Source of the DNA: Cryptomeria japonica
Lineage: Eukaryota > Streptophyta > Pinopsida > Cupressales > Cupressaceae
DNA length: 64,000 bases
Direction: 5' to 3'
Assembly: GCF_030272615.1 (NCBI RefSeq)
Contig: NC_081409.1
Coordinates: 19,036,260-19,100,259 of the forward strand
Positions 21,520 through 32,715 of this stretch are shown one piece after another. The position numbers and the translations under genes are program-made. A model generated the notes under the pieces. The model had not been told where the DNA came from. It ran no database searches and saw nothing but the letters and a program-made list of their open reading frames with translations. Numbering within the stretch: position 1 is the first letter of the stretch; the number at the start of each line of letters is the position of its first letter.

Positions 21520-24500
21520 TTAACTCGAATCAAAAAGAGTTTGCTTACTTTCTCGGCCTCTGCACACACGAGCATCAGTATAAACTTTTCCTGCTTCACA
21601 GAAATAGCCTCGATCAGGAGCACAGTGTGTATCTTTTGAGCACACACATAATCCTTCCAAAGCACACCCATCTTTCAATACAGTCACTTGTTTGTCCTGT
21701 AACTCCAGCAAACTATCAGTCCATTCACTTGAAAAGATACCCCGTGGATCATATTTGTTCTTGGCACTCAAGAACTCATTTGATTTGCTGTATTTCTTAA
21801 TAACACCATCAAATGCAAGGTTTCGATTCTTTCCCCAGTGAGGCAGAGCACCATACTTGAAAAAACCCATCTGTTCAATTTCCTCAAAAACATCTTCATA
21901 GAGCCGAGGAGTGTTGGGATCATTTGATCTATAATATGTAATATCCATGTCTACAGAATCTTCCTCTTTTCCCAAATAAGCACTGGAAGCTTTTACAAAA
22001 CGCATGAGAATACCACTGTAGAGCTCAAGCCCACACATGCTAATGGGGTTCATGTCTCTTAGTTTCCTAACATCAGAGAGAAACTCAGAAACCCTAGAGA
22101 CAGTGATACTCATGCCTGTTTGATGGAAGAATAAGCCTTTGATTCTAGGGTCCCATGCACATGATATGAGCACTCCATTCTCTGAACTAGTAAGACATGA
22201 ACCAGCAGATTGCATTTTGTTCTGGTACCCAATAACTGGGTATCCTGTAAATAGTAGATCATTGTTCTTGAGTCCTGCCCCCGTGCTTAGAATGGTTGAA
22301 ACTTGAATTGCAGAGAGAATGCACTTTCCCGCACCATTTCTTGTTGCTTCTTTAACCTCCTCTACAGAAAGATGCCAGATAATTAGTAGACTCATTTCAT
22401 ATCATATACTCTTTCATTGGAAGTGAAAGTTTATAATAATCATTCTATTGTTTATTATATATCAGTTTTAAGTTTTGATTTGTTTAGGTAGTTCATCTGA
22501 AATCATACTTGCTTTTGCGTGATTTAAGATTAATCATTGACACAAATCAAAACTTAAAATACATGATTTAAATTGAAATTGCTAATTGTCTAATAAGAAT
22601 GCGAAAAGCAGTCATTTGAGTCATTTGATTCTGTTACCTGTGGCTCTGGTTGTGGCCAAAATAGCAGTTGATTGAGGCTGAAAGCCAATAAAATCATTCA
22701 CTCCATTACCAGATGAATTGATAGAGAGCCTGTCATCCACTCTGTAAACAACTTTGGATTGAGAGGGATACCAAGTTACATCTGCAAACTCATGCTCCAA
22801 CCCGAATTTTACTATATTGTTTTCTATGTTGACATCACTTTTGTAAACATTTGTGATGGAACGCTTGAACATAGCTTCTAGTTGAAAAGTCACCTGCCAA
22901 GCCAACCATACTCACTATCTTTCAATCTTATATTCTATATTCTAGTTAAAACACCCGTGTTAGCGTATTCAACTACAAAATTGAAGACAGATCGATTTAA
23001 TTTTTTTCTCTGGTCATATATTTTTAATAATGCTAAAAGCTAAACATCTAGTTGATAGCACCAACTATTCAAGCTTGGTAAGCTGTTTTTTCTAATGTCT
23101 TTTTGCCTATGAAAATGATTATGCATGGTATGCTCTCTGATATTTTTCTTTATACCAATATCTAAAGTCTAGTCTTCTCTATCAGCTACTGTTAAGGATC
23201 ACAACAGGTCTCTACTTAGAATTACTAATATCATTACAAATTAACATGTGCTCTATACTCTTAAAAAAATAGACATTTTCTCTTATTGTATTATGCAGTC
23301 TGCCCAAAACTAATTTTTTCAACTATTTTAAACTGATTTGTTTCTTTACGACTCTTTGTAATGCTTAATTATAGTTACATTCAGACCTAAATTTGTTACT
23401 TTCAAACCTCTAAACTCATATATATATATATAACTATAACTATTCCAACACTTGGCAGGACCAGCACCAAAGACTATGACAATGGATCATCTGTCAGCAA
23501 GCTTCATTCTTGACAATAACATCAATGACACTTTTTTCAATGGTTACGAGGCACAGTTTGGTCTAGCTTAGCTTGCCTTTCAAGTTACCTTGGGCTAGTG
23601 TTTGGTCATAAGCTACTTCAGTCTACTATGCCTTTCCTTTTGGGTCACTTCTTTATTAGGTTCTAGGAGTTCCTCTACATGGTAAACTACGTGCTTTTGT
23701 TGTCGACAGGCTCTAACAATCTATATATTTTCTTTCAAGGTGGATTCTTCTAATAATTTCTTTAAGTTTGGTTTTATTGTTTTGTCTATGTTTATGTTTG
23801 TAAGTTTTAAATATAAAAGTAGATGGTTATTTTTATTTTTAGATGCAAAAGTTTAAAGCATGATAAACAAATAAGAACAGATTTGATGGTCATTACCTGA
23901 GAAATAACACCAAGGACTCCAAGAGAAACTTTTGCAGCATTGAGGTCTTTGTCTTGCTCAGTGAGAGTCACAACCTTAGCATATCCTTCTTCTTTGGAAG
24001 CTGGGACTACCAATCTCATCCCCACAACATATTCATGAACTGCACTGCCTTTCCCAAACAGAGAGCTGCCATGAGCCCCAGTGCCCAGCATTCCTCCAAC
24101 ACTCAATCCCAACCAGTATGGAGAATGAGGCAGAGCAAGCCCATGTTCAGCAGCACTGTCAATCAAATCTTTTAAGCCCATACCACTCTCAACAGTCATT
24201 CTCATGAATGATTCATCTACAGACACAACATGGTTTAAATCTCTTGAACTAATGATGAGTCCCGAGTCCCCTTCAGGGCATACCAGTTTGGGAATACTGT
24301 GAGAATGCTTTGATACAACTCTGATTTTTTGCTGCTTCTTGACTGCATTTGCAACAGAGGCCAAGAGCTCTTCTTCTGTGGAAGGAAATACTGCCTGTGA
24401 AGCCTTGCAAATGCTTCTATCAGGAAAGGCACCATATGAGTTTGTAACCACACAGTCTGTCAGCCCACTTGAACATTCCACCACAGGGCCAGGAGGGCTG

Positions 24501-24574
24501 CATTTTCCATGACTTGAGAGAAATACAACTGCTATCATGGAGTAGATAACTACAATACATGTCTTCAACTCCAT
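21520..24574 (-). CDS. L-gulono-1,4-lactone oxidase-like protein (GULLO family), 3 exons
   Basis: FAD-dependent aldonolactone oxidase of the type proposed to make ascorbate from L-gulono-1,4-lactone in plants, probably secreted. Exon 1 is 24574-23897 (226 codons, phase 0), exon 2 is 22893-22638 (256 bp), exon 3 is 22361-21520; introns have GT/AG ends and the phases fit, giving 591 codons, the usual family length. Residues 1-24 are a hydrophobic signal peptide. The FAD-binding PCMH fold covers about 55-240, with SHSIPKLVCP at 91-100 (His where some relatives bind FAD covalently) and GGMLGTGAHGSSL at 160-172. Exon 2 has EFADVTWYPS and KVVYRVDDR. The ALO domain includes HWGKNRNLAF at 486-495, then KYDPRGIFSSEWT and a cysteine-rich tail (544-578). 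No frame break is seen. Family certain; substrate and activity inferred. Three degraded partial copies of its 3' end lie upstream in the window. Confidence 0.95.
22639..22892 (-). CDS. GULLO exon 2 (core of 22638-22893)
   Basis: Encodes residues 227-311 and the first base of codon 312. The acceptor is CTTGGCAG at 22901-22894 and the donor is GTAACA starting at 22637. The exon encodes the KRSITNVY segment, the conserved HEFADVTWYPSQ segment and the VDDRLSIN segment. The split codon is completed by AG at the start of exon 3 to give Glu. The intron positions I infer come from sequence signals only; no transcript data were available. Confidence 0.9.
22894..23896 (-). other. GULLO intron 1
   Basis: A 1,003-bp intron with donor GTAATG (23896 downward) and acceptor CAG at 22896-22894. 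It contains a (TA)n stretch near 23418-23432. On the plus strand, an exon-like open run of about 37 codons directly follows an AG acceptor-like site (CTTGGCAG, 23453-23460); see findings. Nothing else recognised. Confidence 0.85.
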
Positions 24575-24648
24575 TGAATAATGACTAAAACCAATGAAGA
24601 CAATGGGTGATTGTTTGACAATTTATGGGATTGTTTTCATTGGGGACT

Positions 24649-24657
24649 GTTTTATAA
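24649..24657 (-). promoter_or_regulatory. candidate TATA box of GULLO
   Basis: Minus-strand TTATAAAAC, 75 bp upstream of the ATG at 24574. With a start about 30 bp further on, the 5' UTR would be about 45 nt. Position and sequence are typical but untested. Confidence 0.45.
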
Positions 24658-24659
24658 TT

Positions 24660-24954
24660 GACAGGCTAAGCTGACAGGTCTACCAAACTACCTTGTAACT
24701 CACTCAATCATTCAATTGGAAAATATTAAATTCGACCCAAGTGGGTGGTTGATGGTATAGAGCATGTGTAAGCTAGCTTAATGCATTGAATTGTTTCATT
24801 TGGGTAGTTGATGATATAGAGCATGTGTATGCTAGCTTAAAGTGTTTAATGTGTTTTATTTGTTTTTGTATGAAAAAGTTTTTTCAACATGTTATAGAAA
24901 AGTATATTGAGTATTTTATTTTATTGTATTCTTTTGTTAAAAATTAAAAATTAT
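24660..24954. other. upstream region of GULLO
   Basis: AT-rich. It contains a 50-bp imperfect direct repeat: GTGGTTGATGGTATAGAGCA (24742) and GTAGTTGATGATATAGAGCA (24807), each followed by TGTGTAAGCTAGCTTAA or a close variant. No gene. Confidence 0.5.
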
Positions 24955-26010
24955 CAATAGATAGTTGAAAGGGAAATCTAGACACTAATTAGTATAGAAC
25001 TAAAAAAAATACAATATTTCAAAGTTGATAGTGTTTTCATTCTTCTTTGATAATCTTTTGATTACCTTATCCTATGTATCTTTCTTGCTTTGTTTCAATA
25101 TTAAAAAAATTATAAATTCATTTATGAAGTGTAACACTACTATACTTTGACTAAAATTACTAAACTTGTTATCGTACTAAAACTGAAAAAAATTGTTCTT
25201 TGAAACTCCTTTTAATATATTTTTGAACTGTTTTGTTTCAATCTCTTGCTACACCTCTATTGAATGCTACATTGTTGGTGCTGCTTACTTTCTACTCTCA
25301 CCTCCTGCTGTATACATTTCTAAAAAATATAATGCTGTATACTAATGTAAACATCTAACTATATATGGGAAGAATATAGAAAATTATCAATAGGTGGCTT
25401 AAAGGGAAATCTAGACTATCAAGAATTATGACTCAATTACTATAAAACTGGGCGACAAAAAAAAAAAAAAACAATATAAATCCATTTCAAAGTTAATAGT
25501 GTTTTCATTCCTTTCTTGACAACCTGCTGGACGACTCAATTACTATAGAATGGAAAAAAGATACAACATAAATTCATTTCAAAGTTGATATTGTTTTCAT
25601 TCCTTTCTCCGCAACCTGCTGGATGACTCAATTACTATAGAATGGAAAAAAGATACAATATAAATCCATTTCAAAGTTGATAGTGGTTTTGTTCCTTTCT
25701 GAGCAACCTGTAGGTTGTCTTATTCTATTTATCTTTCTTGTTTTGTTTCAATATAAAAAAATATAACTTCATTCATAAAGTATAACACTATACTTTGATT
25801 AAAATTCCTAAACTTGTTATCATACTGAAACTACAAAATTTGCTATTTGAAGCTCGTTTGAATCTATTTTTGAACTGTTCTGTTTCAATCTCTTGCTACT
25901 ACTCTATTGCATGTCACATCAATGTTGCTGCTTGTTTTCTACTCTCAGCTCCTTTGTATACATCTCTAAAAAATACAATGTTGTATACTAATGTAAACAT
26001 CTAACTATAT
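24955..26010. repeat. tandem duplication of non-coding DNA upstream of GULLO
   Basis: A block of about 420 bp (24955-25375) is repeated at 25380-26008, with shared strings such as AAAGGGAAATCTAGAC, TTGAACTGTT-TGTTTCAATC and GTAAACATCTAACTATATAT. The second copy is longer because a 92-103-bp sub-unit beginning GACTCAATTACTATA is itself present three times (25430, 25533, 25625). No coding potential. Confidence 0.8.
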
Positions 26011-27379
26011 ATATATATATATATTCATTATTTTTACAGGACGTAGTACAATATATTATTTTTTCATTAAGATTGATATATTATTTTTACTATTAAATAT
26101 GTGAAAAGAATTTTCACAAGAATATTGTTGTATATATGATAAATTATGTGAAGAGTTGTGTCATTTTTATTACAAAGTGAATAAAAAGAACTTTTACAAT
26201 AATATTGCTGTGTATTTGACATAATTAGATGAACACATGGGTTATTTATATTCACAACAATATTGTTGTGTATATGTCTTTATAGTTTGATGAAACAGTG
26301 TCATATTAATTGCAAAATCTCTAAAAAGATTTTTCAAAGTAATATTGATGTATATATAATATGATATTATTTTTCAAACTAATATTGATATATATATAAT
26401 ATGATAAATTAGGTGAATGTATTATATTTCTGCCACCTAACTTTTGAAAAAAAAAAGTCAATAATATCATTGATATTGTAAAGCATGATAAATTGCTACA
26501 AATGACAGTTTGTCATAATCTTTGTTACTCTCAACTATTTTTATTTTAGTTTTTAGTACTTAAATATTTGATAGTGTCAACCAGTTTTTTGGATCTTAGT
26601 GAAGTTAAACTACTCTGATATTTCAATTGGAAAGTATTTTGCTAGGAAGATCTTGGCTTGCATTTTTGTCATTACCACCCAATTTGTCTTGAATTGTAAG
26701 AGTTTGATTTAAGATGCCAGCAATAATGTATTGATGTTTAAGGTAAAATAACATATAGAAATGACAAAGCTCCACTATATTAAAATAGGGACTAAGTAAC
26801 CCGTGACTAGAAAATGTACTACATGCAGAAAACCTAAATAAGAAAGACAGCAAGAATAAATTAAGTTGAAGTTTTGCAGGTATGATTTGTTTTACATTAC
26901 CAAACATGGATTAAATTAAGGATTGGTCTATGCAAAAAACAATTCAAATCTGACCTGGTTTCCTGTCTTTTTTAAGAATAAGTTCTCTTCTTAATGTGAA
27001 CTAATTTGAAAAAGAGATAAGTATGAATACCCCTACAAGCATACAAATAAGGTAGAAGATCTGAAGAATAAGCAAAAGATTGGAAAGTGATCGGAAAGAG
27101 TAGAAGAATAGTTCACTCTCACATTACAGTCAGTAGGATCATTAATAACATGTTTGTTAGGGGCATTTCTTTTGGGCTAGGTGTCGTTATTCTTTCTTGA
27201 GATGTGGATTTGGTTTCTAAACAAGTTGAAGAATAAATGTTGCTTTTGGTGAATAATTTTTCGTTTTTGGTTGGGCAGATTCAAATTGTGAATCGTATAT
27301 TTTTGGTTTTACATGTGTACTACTCATTTTGTTGAATGTTTTTAAAAAAAGGTTATGAAGACTTAAACAAAGTCATTCA
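26011..27379. other. AT-rich intergenic DNA
   Basis: 26060-26460 contains repeated AATATTG-TGTATAT-AT / GATAAATTA-GTGAA modules (at least four), low-complexity rather than coding. 26460-27379 has no recognisable gene; 27320-27379 leads into LINE copy 2. Confidence 0.4.
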
Positions 27380-27891
27380 TCATTTTTATGGTCTAATTGA
27401 AATGGCGAGACTGGTTTTACTTCTACTTTATAGATGCATTGTATCCAACCTAAGAACAAAGAGTGATTGGGTTTGTTCGACCCAAAAACTCAAGGACTGT
27501 GTTTGCCAAGCTAAATGGATAGTTAGAGTGGTTTCCAGTGATAAACCTTGGAAGATTTTGGTTTGTTATTGAATTATATAGGCTTTTATAAAAAAGAAAT
27601 GGCAATCTATTTGATGTTAGACAAAACATTTCTTGCTGCCTTCTTTCTATATGGAAGAGTTTTTAACAGGTTTCTAAATGTTTAAATTGGAAAAGTTTTT
27701 CCTTACAACATGAGCTCAGTTTTGGGTCCTCATCTATTTGGTGGAATATAATGGTACAATACCAAAAACATCCCCTTGATGTTGCATTCTGAAAACAAGC
27801 TTACTACCTTTTCAATAAAGGCATTCAACATTTTAGGGACTTGTGGGATTTTAACGTTTTACATTATGCTACATGGCAAAACATTATGAAT
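27380..27891 (+). pseudogene. LINE ORF2 remnant, copy 2, first block
   Basis: Collinear with 1-522. It starts slightly upstream of copy 1, with a WSNWNGETGF-type segment, then QPKNKEGLGL and DPKTQG. Multiple stops. It is interrupted at 27892 by a younger LINE and continues at 29169. Confidence 0.65.
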
Positions 27892-29168
27892 TCATCAAAA
27901 AACTTCCTCAAGTAGCCAAAGCAGAGGCATTCGAGGAGGGAGGATCTAGATCGTCTTTCTTGCCCCATACATCAGCGGGGCCAGGAGTCGGGTTCGACAC
28001 AGACCATCCATCTTCAGGGTATTTTTCTTCTTCTCCTTCCTCCCGCTTGGGAGGCGAAATAGCCAGAGCCAGGCGAGGAAACTTGGAGGTGGTGGCAGTA
28101 GGCCACCCAGAGCCATGACCAGCAATAGCAGCCAAAGTAATAGGAGCAATAGAAGGCCACCCTGTGGCAGAGCCACGACGCAGAGGAGAAGCCGAGAGAT
28201 GCCTCCACGCGTCGTCTCTCCCACCAGAGGAGCGACGAGGAGCCTGAGACCACGGGGTCTGAGAGCATCGAGAAGAGGAACTTCGGCCACAACGACAACC
28301 ATGGGGCAGAGTGTGATCGACATAAATAGAATCCGGTGACATTCTGGCAACCGCACAAGGGGCGTTGCCCCAATGTTGAAGGAGCTCCTGTAAGTGGCCC
28401 ACCTCAAGAGCCACTTTATCTGCTTGTACCTGAATCTGCATTAATACATTATTACAAATGCAATTTTTAGCATAAAGTGAGACATTAATATCCAAAGAGT
28501 TGTGAGTAAAAAGAACTGCATTTATATCTTTCCAAAGAGTAAATAGGATCTCCATTCTGAAAGCATGCCATATCTCGAAAAACTTGAAGGGGATTCTAGG
28601 CGAATCTCCCAGAAGAGCCATATGCCAAGAAAAGGGCTCAAGCAAAAAAGGCCGAAAGAAATCATGGATCTAGTTCCAATATGGTTGAGCTCTTCTACAA
28701 AACCCAAAAATGTGCATAAATTTTTTTGGGTGACCACAAGGGCACCGGGGATCAAGAACCATATGCTTAATTCTAGAACCCAAAGAACACACCAAGCACG
28801 TGTGCACTCTTGGGTTCAGTGGTGGCAGACCAAACAACAAGAAACCCGAGTCTCTAGGATTTCTGAGAAGACTGCAAGTGCCACAGCTGGTTAAGAATAT
28901 GGACCATAGGCAAATGAGGAACCAACCAAAGATAGCCTATTTTGGGTTTGTAGTTGGTGAAAGGAGTTCAAGCACACCACTTCCAATCCTTCCACCAAGG
29001 TCTGACAGACCGAATGCCAAGCTTATGTAACAAATGTGAGGGTAAGGCCAAAACTAGAAGGTCATAAGTATGTCGATCAGGTGATCTGATCTTGTATCCC
29101 CTAGCCTTTTTTTGTGAATATGTACTTTAATATTTTTATCTAATAGAGAAGGCCTATTCATCATCAAA
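27892..29168. mobile_element. younger LINE insertion with 5' inversion
   Basis: A 1.28-kb insertion flanked by perfect 14-bp copies of AAAACATTATGAAT (27878-27891 and 29169-29182). From about 29100 down to 27908 it is coding on the minus strand: a YDLLVLALP segment, RSVRPWWKDW, a zinc-finger segment CPCGHPKKF followed by HIFGFCRRAQPYW, then a long open C-terminus (245 codons, 28645-27908) ending in a stop. The last 70 bp (29100-29168) are instead plus-strand 3' tail ending TTCATCATC plus A's. An inverted ORF2 segment followed by a sense tail is the arrangement twin priming produces. Much GC-richer than its surroundings, hence young. Confidence 0.75.
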
Positions 29169-30140
29169 AAAACATTATGAATGATTTTGATTTAAGTAAT
29201 AAATTTGAAATCTTTGTTATTTTCTTGAGATTGTTGCTGCCCATGGATCTAGTTATAAAGTGATGCACTCCCTTACAATGCCATTTTATCAAAGATTGGC
29301 GGTGGTGGTCTAGATTTCTCTTTGAGAAAAGTTTATCTAAGTCTCCTTCCTTTTTTATCTCTAGCTCCAAGAATAAATAAAAAATGAAAATATAAATTCA
29401 AAGAAAAAATTTGGAGAAGTCTGAGAGCTCAAATTTGAAAATTGGAAGATGAAGAAAATGCACAAGATTTGGGCTGGAAAATCTTGCACCATAAATTGTC
29501 TATTGGTGACAAGTCGAGATGTATGATGGTGCAACCAGTTAAATGCCATTTTTGTCAACAAAATAAAATCTTGAAACACATTTGTTTGGATTGCTCATGG
29601 GCTAAGAGAAACTAGAATGTTATTTTCAAATTTATTCTTGCTATTTTTGAGCATAAACTAAGATGGAAAGAAGTTATTTTGGGCCTTCATTTGTAAAAAA
29701 ATGTTGTTGCAGATTCCATGAGACATCTTATTTTGATTAACATATGGAAAAGTAGATCTGTTTGTCAGTTTTTGCAAAGCATATTGTTTATCAGGAAGGT
29801 GAAATGTTAAAGTTTTATGCTGATATCATTTTCTAAATTATTTCTTTGTGCTCTCAATTATAGTAAAGACCTAAAGAAAAGATGAAGATCAACAATCACT
29901 TAGATAAGATCAAGTTCAAAATGTAGCAACTTCATGAAAGAGATATTTTGTGTTCAAAATAGATACAATGTATGTTAAAACTTAGAATCTAAGTTAGCAA
30001 CATTATATGGTATATCTTAGGGATTTCCTAGTCTGTATGGGTTGTTTTGTAATGAATTTGAAACTATTGTTTATTTGGTAGCTTGCGAGATGTCACTCTA
30101 TTTGTAAAATTTCTTTCTCATTATTTTAATATTAAAAAAG
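29169..30140 (+). pseudogene. LINE ORF2 remnant, copy 2, second block
   Basis: Resumes the LINE cut at 27891. It has a zf-RVT-like segment around 29480-29610 (KILHHKL, RCMMVQPVKCHFC, LKHICLDCSWAKR) with shifted frames, then non-coding tail to an A-rich end at about 30140. Collinear with 1914-2800. Confidence 0.65.
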
Positions 30141-30678
30141 GATTTGAAGAATAAGGATTTATTTGTCTATGGGAAGGAAAGTGAGGTCAAGTAAGCTTCA
30201 TCCATTATTTCAATGTTTTTGTATTGATCAAATTTAAAATAATTACAATGAAAATAAAAGGCATTCCAAGGATAAGACTGCACACAAAAAAATATGAACA
30301 GTGTGAGAACAACAAGTCACCAGCTAAAACATACTAACATTGTCCACAAATAGCATAAAAGAACTAATATAACCAGTTGGACCCTAACAACTCTTGAATG
30401 ATAATAACAAAATAGAGTGAGAATAGTATATTGCAATATTAACCAGTTGATACAAACCAATACTGTCCACACATAGCATGAAAGGACTAATAAACCAGTT
30501 GGACCCTATCAACTCTTGAAACACAATAGCAAAACACAAATCAAACTTTAAATTTGATTTTTTTGGAATTGACTAGCACATCGGATTTCCCCTTCAAAGA
30601 GATGCAAAAATTCGTTCTTAATCCCTTCTAGGTAGTTGTTGTATTTAACTTCATCTTTATGACTCTTCTAAAGTTGAT
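30141..30678. repeat. intergenic with a 127-bp duplicated block
   Basis: 30330-30400 and 30460-30525 are diverged direct copies (TGTCCACAAATAGCATAAAA / TGTCCACACATAGCATGAAA, both followed by CAGTTGGACCCTA-CAACTCT). The string GGAAAGTGAGGTCAAGTA at 30175 matches 4157. The exon-like minus-strand piece at 30558-30659 is listed separately. Confidence 0.5.
30558..30659 (-). other. exon-like open segment, unknown protein
   Basis: Minus-strand open run starting SHKDEVKYNNYLEGIKNEF, then a short acidic helix, then an I-R-C-A-S segment; it stops after about 36 codons. It resembles the segment at 3952-4050 in the spacing of K-D/E-E-V-K, L-E/D-x-I-K and the terminal Cys. No splice partner found, and the family is unknown. 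Confidence 0.18.
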
Positions 30679-31084
30679 TGTTGGAGTAACTAGGACAATT
30701 ATCTAATTAATAATTAATTAGGTCCTCTAATTACTTTATTCACTTAAACTAAACTTAGGTACTTATTAGTTTTTATTTTATTAGGTTAAAATTAACTTCA
30801 CTTTAGTACAAGTTGTAGTTGAGTTTAATTTACCTCCTCATGCTTTTCTTTAGTTCTCCTAATTTTAGGATTATGACATCTCTTGCCCTCTATAAAAGCA
30901 ACTCATTAATTCATTGTAACTATCTAATTTCATTATATGTTAATATATTCATTAGATTCCTCTTTGGACCAATTCTCTCTCAAGGTTGCATAGCATCAAC
31001 CATGGCTTAGATTCTCTTTTGCGTGACAGGTGGTTTGCTTGTAGATGATTTTTGGCACATGTGGTTGTATTATCAACTCCTACA
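30679..31084 (+). mobile_element. 5' LTR of a decayed plus-strand retrotransposon
   Basis: 406 bp from TGTTGGAGTAAC to CTCCTACA, with a TATA box CTATAAAAGC at 30890-30899. It is directly followed by TGGTATCA (31085-31092), the start of an initiator tRNA-Met primer site, which then diverges. No 3' LTR is visible; the interior is cut by the copia element at 32716. Confidence 0.65.
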
Positions 31085-31157
31085 TGGTATCAATTCTCAA
31101 TATTTGCTCCTACAGATAATCAGAGAAAAGATTGAGTTTTGATACCATGTAGGAGTT
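31075..31157. repeat. inverted repeat across an LTR/primer-site junction
   Basis: 27-bp arms at 31075-31101 and 31131-31157 match at 25 positions (arm contains CTCCTACATGGTATCAA), separated by 29 bp. The left arm is the LTR end plus primer site; the right arm is the same junction in reverse. Confidence 0.9.
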
Positions 31158-32715
31158 TCTATTTTTTGAAAGTTTTTATTTTTAGAAACTTTCTATTTTG
31201 GGGAATTTTCATTTTTGACATTTTGCTATTTTTGGAAACTTTTGTAACTGTCGAAGCCCTCATTGACATGTAGTTGGTTTTTTTGCCATAACTTGATTAT
31301 ACATAGTCAAAATCGTGCAAATGATATATTGTCAGAAAGCTCGTCCTACCACCAATCTAAATATATAGGTGATTTTATCAGATTCTACTCAAATTTTCTA
31401 TACTAGGTCTCCAAAGTTAGCCTTCATTTTTACACTTTTGGGGCCATATATTGCATATTCAGACTCTATTTTTTAAAAACCAAACATCGTCAAAAAGCTC
31501 TCCAAGTCCTTTATCCAGATTCTAGGTCTATTTTTCTAGATTTTTTCCTAAGTACATTTTATTCAGATTTGTTTTTTCACCTTTTGATCAAGTAATTGGA
31601 TGCTTTGGCACTTGGGATGGATCTGTTTGTTGGAAAGGTTTGTACTTGATGTTATTTTCAAGTGTTGAGATTTGTGGGGTTTGATTATTTCATTGACGAG
31701 GTATCATGGGTTTTTTATTCATCCTTCAGTTGTTCATCTGGCAAAGAGAAATCATAAGTCTTGGTAAAAGGGTATCTTGATACATCTTAGGTGGCTTGGT
31801 TTTTTGTCCTATCTACATGGATTCATACCTGAACCAATGAATCCAAGAGGTAAATCAGATTGGGTTAATATCATAGACCATGTTGTAGGTGTGATTTGTT
31901 CTAGTGTTGATTTTGACACTGTGTGCTATATCAGACCTTGAGTGTTCTCATGCACTTTGGACCCAACTTTGGGAGATGCACATGGAGACCTTCATATCTT
32001 CCCATTCCTAGAGGATCTTGTAGAAAATTGTCTACTTGCCCTTGCACATGTAGATTTCATTACCTTATATGATGATGCTTTAGAGGAGATAAATAGTATA
32101 TCATAAGTCTTGCATGTTTTGATGGATCAAAGGCCTATCTTCATGTTCCTACTCCTCGCATTGAGATCCCATATCAATCATCTTCATCTTTTGTTGTTCC
32201 TGATCAGAGTGGCATTGGTTCATACACAAGCCCCTTCAGTGCAATAGGATATTGTTCTTCCAAACATAGCTACTTGGGATTCATATATTATAGACATATC
32301 ATCCTTGTTTGTGGAGTCTCAATTGTAGATTTGGAGGATTTTTTTTAGGACATTCATCTCCTCTTCGTTGATTGCCACATTTGTGTTGTCAACTCACATT
32401 CGCCCATGAAGCTTTTTCTTCATCAATTTTTGTAGTCCTAATTTGTCACCTCCTACATTGATTGGGCATGTACTTGATTGGTTTGTGACATCGCCATCTT
32501 TCATTGACATAACAACATTTGAGAAATTTTTCAGAGGCACACACAATTTGGATTTAGATTCCTACATATTCCTGTTTATGGGAATAGCTTCTCAAACCTC
32601 TTGTGGATTTGTTTCTTCCTATGGGGATATATTTTGTTTGCGGGCTATGGAACATGTTCTATCTTCAAGCGTTTATCATTGACACATGAGTTTCTTCTTC
32701 ATTGCCAGCCTAATG
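31158..32715 (+). pseudogene. decayed retrotransposon interior (possible gag)
   Basis: 31160-31580 is T-rich non-coding leader. From about 31780 to 32110, plus-strand frames give fragments such as GFIPEP-NPRGKSDWV-IIDHV, FDTVCYIRP and DAHGDLHIFPFLED that could be a worn gag, but I cannot assign a family confidently. 32120-32715 has only short frames. The region is cut by the copia element at 32716. Confidence 0.35.

Noticed and set aside
27946-28407. Overlapping Leu-rich frames in the younger LINE
   Set aside because: They are shadows of the 245-codon ORF2 C-terminus in a GC-rich stretch.
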